Origin: Dyella japonica A8
GTDB taxonomy: Bacteria; Pseudomonadota; Gammaproteobacteria; Xanthomonadales; Rhodanobacteraceae
Assembly (NCBI RefSeq): GCF_000725385.1
Contig: NZ_CP008884.1
Location: 248,001-312,000, forward strand
Reading direction: 5' to 3'
DNA length: 64,000 nucleotides
Position numbers and translations under genes: made by a program. Below the pieces are notes generated by a model. It worked only from the letters and a program-made list of their open reading frames with translations, had not been told where the DNA came from and did no database searches. Numbering within the stretch: position 1 is the first letter of the stretch; each line of letters starts with the position of its first letter. Shown piece by piece: positions 50,557-57,900 of the stretch.

Positions 50557-51696
50557 CTACGAGCCGCGAGTCTCTTGCTCAAGCTTTCCCAACATCTGCT
50601 CGCTATCAGCCTGGATGCTTCGCAGCTCGTCCCGGACGTTTGCTTCCTGTTGCGTGAGATCTCGTACGTCACCCACCAGCCTGCGGTAGGCCTGCAACGC
50701 GGCGGGCGGAAGGTAGATCTTCCCGTCCTGTTCCCTCGTTTTGCCAAGGTTGGCATCGGCCAGATCGAGGATCTCGGTGAAATCGGCATGAAGCTGCTGC
50801 TCGACGCGCTTGAAATTGCCCATGGCAGCGACGGCACGCGGCCGAGTTCTCGCCAGGCCGGCGAGCGCTTGCTCGCGCTCGCCTGGCGGGAGTCTGCTCA
50901 GCTCGTCTTTCGCCGCAGCCGACGTCTCGTCGTAGTCAGCAAACATCTGTTGCTGAATCTGAAAGTACTTTTCCAGACGCTCGCGACTGTCAGCGATCGA
51001 TTCGGCTCGCACCAGAGAGGCCGGCCTCAAGGCGGTTTCGATATGCAGGGCGGCCATCTGGTCATGGCGTTCCTTGTTCCTGAGCAGCTGGTCATGCATC
51101 CGACCGGCAATGTTGCTCATGGCTTGCGGGAGACTCTGCGTGCCGTCCGCCCGGGAGCCTGGGGACTGCTGCGGCGGCGCCTGCGGGGAAATGGCGGTGG
51201 CATCGCCCCTTTCCTGCGCCTGGATGGCCACGACGGCCTCATGCAGTTGCTTCTTGTCGGCTGCGTCCCCGTGTTGGGACGAGGTGCCAAGGAAGGACAG
51301 GACGGAAAGGATCGGTACGCAGATGAGCATACTGCGGCGTGGCCGCCTGGCACCCAACAGACGCGAGATGCCGACGATCAGGCCCGGCCAGATGATGCAT
51401 CCCCCCAGGGCCCAGCCCAGGGCTATTGGCACGTCACGCTTAACGAAGCCGTAGTAGCTGACGAAAATGGCCACGAAGTACAAAGCCATGCTCAGCGCAA
51501 AGGGGCCGACCGACACGTCGGGCGACGACCGCTTTGCCTCGCTGGCGGCGGGTCTACTTCCACCGAGTGGCGTTCGCGGGCTATCGGCAGTAGCCAGCTC
51601 TTGCATCGGCAAGCTGAAGCTTGGTGCCAGGGCATGCCCGCACGCACCACAGAACCGCTCGTCCCCCGTCACCTCTCCACAGTTCTCGCATTTCAT
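50557..51696 (-). CDS. Zinc-ribbon membrane protein with coiled coil
   Basis: A 379-residue protein. Residues 1-30 form a zinc ribbon (MKCENCGEVTGDERFCGACGHAL), followed by a linker, then two or three hydrophobic segments (FALSMALYFVAIFVSYYGF, IALGWALGGCIIWPGLIVGISRL, MLICVPILSVLSFLG) and a long helical tail rich in Gln/Glu/Arg (KNKERHDQMAALHIET region to EQMLGKLEQETRGS). The ribbon at the N-terminus and the cytoplasmic helical tail suggest a scaffold or sensor. No family recognised. The ATG at 51696 follows GGGGGGCGAC. Confidence 0.65.
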   Translation of the reverse strand: MKCENCGEVTGDERFCGACGHALAPSFSLPMQELATADSPRTPLGGSRPAASEAKRSSPDVSVGPFALSMALYFVAIFVSYYGFVKRDVPIALGWALGGCIIWPGLIVGISRLLGARRPRRSMLICVPILSVLSFLGTSSQHGDAADKKQLHEAVVAIQAQERGDATAISPQAPPQQSPGSRADGTQSLPQAMSNIAGRMHDQLLRNKERHDQMAALHIETALRPASLVRAESIADSRERLEKYFQIQQQMFADYDETSAAAKDELSRLPPGEREQALAGLARTRPRAVAAMGNFKRVEQQLHADFTEILDLADANLGKTREQDGKIYLPPAALQAYRRLVGDVRDLTQQEANVRDELRSIQADSEQMLGKLEQETRGS

Positions 51697-51744
51697 GTCG
51701 CCCCCCATTGGCAACCGATGTCACTGTTCCAGCCATGGTGCGGT

Positions 51745-51773
51745 ATCCGCCCCAACCGCTCGAAAGCTGGCAC
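51745..51773. repeat. Very degenerate palindrome copy
   Basis: ATCCGCC ... CTCGAAAGC ... GGCAC retains the core but carries an insertion of about 5 bp. Its position between two array genes fits the series. Confidence 0.35.
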
Positions 51774-51940
51774 TGTCCTTAAAAATCATGGCGCTCCCTT
51801 CATCTTGCATGCCCTAACTTTCCGACGACAGGGCGGCGGCGGCCATTCCCATCGGCACGGCAAACCAACAGCAGGACCTTTCGCGCCACGCCGCCCGATG
51901 TTCAGGCGGCCGCCGCTGATGAGGGTTTGGACGTCGCGAG

Positions 51941-53026
51941 TTAGCCGTGCGGTGTCAACGTCGCAACATCTACGCCCTTCACTTGCGACATGGTCATGGT
52001 GAAAGCCGACAGCGCGTTGGCGCCCAGCAATAGTTCGCAGGACTGGCATGTCATGGCTTTGACCTTGTTGAGCTCCATCGGGCCCACCTTCAGGTGGTCG
52101 ATCAGTATCTCCCTGGCGCCCACCACGCGACCGTCGGCAAGCTGCGCTTCGGCTTGCATACGTATCGTCTTGTAAGGAATCTTGGCGGCAGCAAGAAAGT
52201 CGTCGTTCACCACCACCGTGGTTGCGCCGGTATCCACCACAAAAGGATGAACGCCGGACTCGCCCACGCTGACCGGTGCGTAATAGGTATCCTGGAATTT
52301 CACCAGCCGCAGGGCTTGAACTTCCTGCGTGTTGCTCGACCCCAGATCATGAATGGCGGATTCGATCGCCATGCGATTGCCAAGGAACCGGGGTTCCCGC
52401 CCATGCTCGTCCAGATACTGATCGAACTCTGAAAGTAGCGTCAGCGCTTCATAGCTACGCTTCTTGAGCACCAGCAACTGAGCCAGCTTCTCGCGAACGT
52501 CAACCAGCGATGGCATGAGCGTCAGGCACTTGTACGACCAGTCGATGGCTTCGTCGATGCGGCCGACCTTGGACAGGCTGTCCGCATAGAAAGCAAAGAG
52601 ATCGTATGCCCCGGCCCCCATGCTGATGTCTTTTTCGAAGGCCTCGATGGCTTGCTCGTTCTTGTCCTCCTTGTTGAGGACAACGCCGAGGCTGGCAATA
52701 CCACGCACATCCATCGGCCTTAGTTTGACGTACTGGCTCCAGTTCGCCTCTGCGCAAGCCAAATCATTCTTGTGCATGCACTCAACGGCGTTGGCTGCCA
52801 GGCTGTCGGGCGAGGCCACCGCGCCGGGAGAGGGAGCAGCGGGAGTTGTCGCAGATGATGAAGGAGACGATGGGCTGCAACCCGCCAACACAACCATCAA
52901 GGCCGCTGCAGCGATGGCCAAGCAGCATGGTGAGGACGCCCGGCCGGACGACCCTGCGTCCTCGCGACGATGCCGGCGTTTTGCCGAGGCGTTCTGGCGA
53001 CGAATCCATTCATCGAACATCTTCAT
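51941..53026 (-). CDS. Lipoprotein with TPR and retropepsin-like protease domain
   Basis: A 361-residue exported protein. The N-terminal hydrophobic segment ends in a lipobox (ALMVVLAGC). A helical TPR-like region (residues 80-220; GIASLGVVLNKEDKNEQAIEAFEKD, DSLSKVGRIDEAIDWSYKC) precedes a C-terminal aspartic protease-like domain with the single active-site motif HPFVVDTGATTVVVND and the second hydrophobic-hydrophobic-Gly pattern (LLLGANALSAF). Such single-lobe proteases work as dimers. The start at 53026 follows GGGAAGCC. Confidence 0.75.
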   Translation of the reverse strand: MKMFDEWIRRQNASAKRRHRREDAGSSGRASSPCCLAIAAAALMVVLAGCSPSSPSSSATTPAAPSPGAVASPDSLAANAVECMHKNDLACAEANWSQYVKLRPMDVRGIASLGVVLNKEDKNEQAIEAFEKDISMGAGAYDLFAFYADSLSKVGRIDEAIDWSYKCLTLMPSLVDVREKLAQLLVLKKRSYEALTLLSEFDQYLDEHGREPRFLGNRMAIESAIHDLGSSNTQEVQALRLVKFQDTYYAPVSVGESGVHPFVVDTGATTVVVNDDFLAAAKIPYKTIRMQAEAQLADGRVVGAREILIDHLKVGPMELNKVKAMTCQSCELLLGANALSAFTMTMSQVKGVDVATLTPHG

Positions 53027-53205
53027 AGGCTTCCCCGATGTGAAGTGCGGGGAGCGTTTGACCCGATGTGGCCTGCGCACGCCGCGCCATTCGCAAGAAT
53101 GTGCGATGTGCCGAGCCTTACTGGATTGTCCCCTTGGGCCAATGTAACCCATGGAACGAAACGACGCCTAGCTTCGCGCTTGGTCATGCCCGCGTTATGG
53201 CCCAT

Positions 53206-53229
53206 GTCCGCTTCGGGTCAGAAGCGGAC
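53206..53229. repeat. Dispersed 24-bp palindrome, copy 18
   Basis: GTCCGCTTCGGGTCAGAAGCGGAC, two changes. It lies 30 bp after the next gene's stop. Confidence 0.9.
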
Positions 53230-53259
53230 TCTTCCCCTTGCTGGTGGCTAACGCCTGAG

Positions 53260-53583
53260 TTACGCGGCTGGCGGCCCATTCTTCCGCTTGGACGAATAGT
53301 TACGAGCGTTGCCAAGAACCTTAAGTGTGCCAGCCGCGCAGGCGGCTGCAAGTAATGCCACAAAGGTGCCAGCCGTGAGCTGGAAGAATGGCCATGTGCC
53401 ACGCAATAGCTCGCTCTCGCGAGAGTGACCGTCCGTGTAAAGGTTGAAAGCCAAATAGGCGAACCACGCCATAGCTGCTGCGACGAACGGTGCGCGTCTG
53501 TTCCGGATACAAAGCGCAATCAAGATGCCACCACAGGCCGGCACGATCAGATTCAGCACCGCAGAGATCGCTCGCTCAGTCAT
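53260..53583 (-). CDS. Small membrane protein with three TM helices
   Basis: A 107-residue protein starting MTERAISAVLNLIVPACGGILIAL, with further hydrophobic segments (PFVAAAMAWFAYLAFNL and LTAGTFVALLAAACAAG). The ribosome site is weak, so the start is uncertain, and a longer frame upstream reads through a palindrome. No family recognised. Confidence 0.5.
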   Translation of the reverse strand: MTERAISAVLNLIVPACGGILIALCIRNRRAPFVAAAMAWFAYLAFNLYTDGHSRESELLRGTWPFFQLTAGTFVALLAAACAAGTLKVLGNARNYSSKRKNGPPAA

Positions 53584-53673
53584 GCGCCTGACTCCCAAGC
53601 TATCAAATAGACGGATGTGCACGTCAGGACAACCATCCGACCTAAAGCCGGACATCAAATGCTGCACCGGCAG

Positions 53674-53697
53674 GGCCGCTTCGGGTCGAAAGCGGAC
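53674..53697. repeat. Dispersed 24-bp palindrome, copy 19
   Basis: GGCCGCTTCGGGTCGAAAGCGGAC: right arm exact, left arm with two changes. 90 bp before the next start. Confidence 0.85.
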
Positions 53698-53792
53698 ACT
53701 CAACATCCTTCAACAACGGGGCCAGGTTCACCGATAAGTCCGTCAGAAGTGAACCTCCCCCCGTTTGGGAAAGCGCGCTGCTCAAGCCCTCG

Positions 53793-54149
53793 CTAGTCAG
53801 GCACGCTAACCACCGGCTTGAAGCCGCCAAAGATCATGCGCTTGCCATCGAAGGGCATATCACTGGCGGCAGGCATGCGCGGATCTTCCATGAGTTTTCC
53901 CATGCCGAAATCGCGAGTGGCCTTGTCGGGCCATTCCACCCAAGAGAAGACCACGGACTCATCCTGCGTTGCCTGCACAGCGCGACGAAAATCGGTGAGC
54001 TTGCCATCTGGCACGTCATCGCCCCAGCATTCCATCACCCGGATGGCGCCGTATTCCAGAAAAATGACGTCGAAGGTACGGGCGTGCTCGATGAACTGTT
54101 CCCGATGGGCGTTGGGTACGGCGATCACGAAACCATCAATGTAGGACAT
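53793..54149 (-). CDS. DUF1428-like (YbaA family) protein
   Basis: A 118-residue protein matching DUF1428: MSYIDGFVIAVPNAHREQFIEHARTFDVIFLEYGAIRVMECWGDDVPDGKLTDFRRAV is a typical N-terminal half. Members are small cytoplasmic proteins of unknown function with an alpha-beta barrel-like (dimeric ferredoxin) fold. A GGGAGACAG site precedes the ATG at 54149. It is the only array gene with a clear general family. Confidence 0.85.
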   Translation of the reverse strand: MSYIDGFVIAVPNAHREQFIEHARTFDVIFLEYGAIRVMECWGDDVPDGKLTDFRRAVQATQDESVVFSWVEWPDKATRDFGMGKLMEDPRMPAASDMPFDGKRMIFGGFKPVVSVPD

Positions 54150-54246
54150 GACTGTCTCCCTGGCGGAAGGGGTGGCCGGAGTGGTCACCTTCAAGTATGC
54201 GACGAACGAGTGCCTGGGGGATCGACACAGGGCGTCTGGGGAAACG

Positions 54247-54270
54247 GTCCGCTTTGGCTCAGAAGCGGCC
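54247..54270. repeat. Dispersed 24-bp palindrome, copy 20
   Basis: GTCCGCTTTGGCTCAGAAGCGGCC, four changes; it lies 97 bp upstream of the DUF1428 gene. Confidence 0.85.
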
Positions 54271-54345
54271 ACGGGACACACGCGTAGGCCCTGCCTGCTT
54301 CCCCGACGAGCCGCCTGGACTCGCGTCCGAGCGTCCTTCTACGAC

Positions 54346-54714
54346 TCAGGCCTGCGTACCAACTTCTTCGCAACATGCCGCCGAAAAACAAAACCGCTTG
54401 CCTGGCACCAGCAAGTGTGGGGTGTGGCGCTCCCACCACATGGCGGCCGATGGCGAGTGTGCCCGCAACGATTCCATCGCGGCCAACACGTCCACGGCGT
54501 AGGCTACGGAAGGCTGTTCCACGACCAGCATGCCTAGCAGGCGTTTGATACGAGCCAGCAGGCCACGGTCTTTGCCCAGCACACCCTGGGTGATCCAGAT
54601 GCCAGGCTGCGATCCTTTGGTCTCCGCAAGCGGAAGGACCACGCCAATCCAGGCGGCACGGATTCGCTCAGGCGCTTCACCCGGGGGCATCGCGATGACG
54701 CGTATGTGCCTCAT
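54346..54714 (-). CDS. Small hypothetical protein
   Basis: A 122-residue protein starting MRHIRVIAMPPGEAPERIRAAWIG with an AGGATC site upstream. It contains a Trp-rich centre (AMWWERHTP) and C-terminal cysteines (FCFSAACCEE). No signal or membrane segment and no family recognised. Confidence 0.55.
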   Translation of the reverse strand: MRHIRVIAMPPGEAPERIRAAWIGVVLPLAETKGSQPGIWITQGVLGKDRGLLARIKRLLGMLVVEQPSVAYAVDVLAAMESLRAHSPSAAMWWERHTPHLLVPGKRFCFSAACCEEVGTQA

Positions 54715-54749
54715 GGAAGATCCTTTCCTCGCATCCCAACGAAGGGATT

Positions 54750-54773
54750 ATCCGCCATGGGTCGAAAGGGGGT
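54750..54773. repeat. Dispersed 24-bp palindrome, copy 21 (degenerate)
   Basis: ATCCGCCATGGGTCGAAAGGGGGT keeps the GGGTCGAAAG core. It lies 35 bp before the 54714 start. Confidence 0.7.
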
Positions 54774-54879
54774 GTCATCGAGCTCTCGATAGATTCCGTA
54801 CCGTCTTGATCGAGGGCTCGACATGAGTGGTGATTGCAGCGTTTCCGCAGTTGTCTGCATAGACTGCCAGCACGAGGCC

Positions 54880-54907
54880 GGGCTCTCATCGCGCCCGAAG
54901 AGAGCCC
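54880..54907 (-). terminator. Hairpin after the autotransporter gene
   Basis: An 8-bp stem (GGGCTCTC / GAGAGCCC) with a 12-base loop lies 6 bp after the stop. It is plausible as a terminator although the T-run is absent. Confidence 0.6.
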
Positions 54908-54913
54908 GCCCCG

Positions 54914-57900
54914 TCAGAACTGCTTGGTCAGATCGAATCGCAACATCTGGTCGTGCGCATGCGGCTGAAGCATGTAGCCGTAGTCGATGCCCAGGCTCAG
55001 TTCACGCGGCAGCTGCAGGCCGGCGCCGATGCCGAACTGGACGCTGGTGCCATTGGCCGAATACGGATTGGACAACACGCTCCAGCTGCCAGCGGTGGGG
55101 ATGAACGCATAGCTCAACAAGGTGTTGCTGGTGCCCTGGAAGTCGTGACCGATCTCCAGTCGTGCCCTTGGCACCAGTACGGCGCTGTCGAACTTCACCT
55201 GGCCGCTCGCCCGCAGGCCCACCGCCAACAGCGAGCTGCGTACCGTTTCGCTACCGTAGGCCAGCGCGGCGCTGGCCGCGCCGTTTTCGGCATAGCCATT
55301 CAGCTCGCTGCGCGACCACTGGTAGCGGCCATACGGCGAAAGCAGCACATCGTGATACTGGTATTCATAGCCACCCGTCAACGAACCGAACCATTGGCTA
55401 CCGGTACGCTGGCCAGTCAACAAGCCGCCGCTGTCGGGATCGGGACGACGACTGTCAAAGCGCAGGCCGCCGCCGCCGAGAATGACGTCCACATAGGTGC
55501 GTGACGTCGGTGCGTAAGAGCCATACAGCGATGCACTGTACCCCTGGGCGATGCTGCGCGTGCCGTCATGGGCGATGCTGCTGTTGTCGTGCGCATAGCC
55601 CAGGCTCATGCCCACCAGCGCGTTCTCGCCGATGCGCTGGTCGACGCCCGTGTTGATGGCGATATTGTCGCTGTCGAAACCGGCCGACTGACGGTAGGCG
55701 TTGAATGCACCGAAATCGGCGCGGCCGTTGATCCACACGCCCAGGCCTTCCGGACCTCCCGCCTTGGTCGCCGCGGACGCACCCGCGCCACCCTGGCTGC
55801 CGTCCGCCACGCTTCCGCCACCGTCCGCACTGCCATCGGACGCCGGTGCTGCCGTGCCATCGGCACCGCTGGCGCCGATACCGGTACGCCCCCAGGCCTG
55901 CATCAAGGCATCGCGGTTGCCAACACCGCTGCTGCCTGTATGTCCCCACCGGCGCGCATCCGGACTGATGCCGCCCGCCTGCAACGGCTTGCCATCCACG
56001 CTTACCGCCACGTGGCTGCTGAACAGCTCCGCCGAACCGTCGTGCAGGCTGGACAGGCGCTGGCCGATGTTGTCCAGCTCGCTATTGGCAAATTGCAGCG
56101 CCGCCTGCGCTTGCGCATGGACAATGCCCAGTGCATCCGCATTGTTCGACGGATCAGGCTGGCTGCTCACCAGTACCAGTACCTCCACCGTGATCGGCTG
56201 TCCGCTGGCCGGGGTCAGCACCGCCGTGATCTGTACCAGGCCGGTATAGCTGTTCGCAGGCGTGAAGGTCAGCCATGCTGGCGCGCCGATGGCCGCACTG
56301 CCCGCCGCCCCTGGCGAAAGGCCCAGCACGGTGGCGGACACGTAGGTACCAGGGGCGATCTGGCTCAGGTCCACCGTCACCGGTTTGCCCGTGGCCGCAA
56401 GCACGGTCTTGCTTCGTCCCGACGTGCTGCCAGCGGCGGTTACCGTCACCGTGACCGTCGCCGGCACGGAACTGCCGAAGTGATTGGTGATCAGGTACGT
56501 GAAGCTGTCGGTACCGACGAAACCCGCACTCGGCGTATACAGAATCTGTTCTCCGCTGATCGACGCACTGCCGTGCGCCGGCGTGCTTGCCACGCTCATG
56601 CCGGTGAACGGTTGTGCGCCGGAAGCCCCCGTTTCCGCCTGGATCGTCACCGGCGTGCCGGTGGTCGTCGTCACGGCGAGGGCGCTGGCCGTCGGCACGC
56701 TGAGCGGCGTCACGGTGATCGTGACGGTTGCCGGCGACGACGTTCCGCCCGGGTTGGCGGCGGTATAGGTAAAGCTGTCGGTGCCGCCGTAGTAGGTCGA
56801 TGCCGGCGTATAGGTCACCGTTTTGCCGGAAAGCGTCGCCGTGCCATGTGCCGGCGCCGTGGCAATGGCCACGCTCGTCACATCCACGCCACTGATCAAG
56901 CTCGACAGATCGATGGCCGTGGCCGTGTTGTAGGGCGTGCTTGCCGACTTGGCCGTCACCGTGGCTACCGCGGGCGCCCCAACCATCACCGTGACTGTCG
57001 CCGATGTCGACGTACCGCCCGGATTGGTCGCGGTATAGGTAAAGCTGTCGGCACCGCCGTAGAAGGTCGACGACGGCGTGTAGAGCACCGTCATGCCCGA
57101 TACCGACGCGGTACCGTGCGCTGGCCCGGTCGCCACATGCACCGCGGTGACATCCACGCCACTGATAACCGTGGACAGGTCGATGCTCGCCGCCGTGTTG
57201 TACGTCGTATTTGCCGACGTTGCGGCCACCGTGGGCGCCGCAGGGGTTCCCACCAGCACCGTTACCGTCGCGGCCATGGACGTGCCGCCCGGATTGGTCA
57301 CCGTGTACGTGAAGCTGTCGGTGCCGCCGTAGAAGGTCGACGATGGCGTATACGTCACGGTTTCACCCGATACGCTGACCGTGCCGTGCGCGGGTGCCGT
57401 CGTGATATTGACGGCGGTGATATCCACACCGGTGATCGAACCGCCCAGGTTGATCGTCGCCGCGGTGTTGTACGGCGTGCTTGCACTCTTTGCCGCAGCC
57501 GTGGGCGCGACAGGCACGCCCACGACGATGCTGTAGCTCTGCGTCGCCGTGAAGTGGTTGCTGTCGCTCGCGGTGATGGAGAACGAGAACGGACCATTGA
57601 CCGTCGGCGTGCCCGACAGCAGGCCCGAGCTGCTCAACACCAGGCCGGCCGGCAGCGCTCCCGCGCTGACCGAATAGCTGTAACCGCCGGTGCCGCCGCT
57701 TGCGCTGAGCGACTGGCTGTAGGCCGTGCCCTGCTGCGGATTGGGCAAGGTGCCGGGCGAAATGCTCAGACTCGGCGCCTGCACCGTCAGGGTGTAGCTG
57801 CGCGTGGCCGTGAACGGCGCACCCGTGCCCGTACTGCTATCGGTAGACGTGACGGAGAAACTGAAGACCCCCGCCATCGTGGCTGTGCCCCCCAACACGC

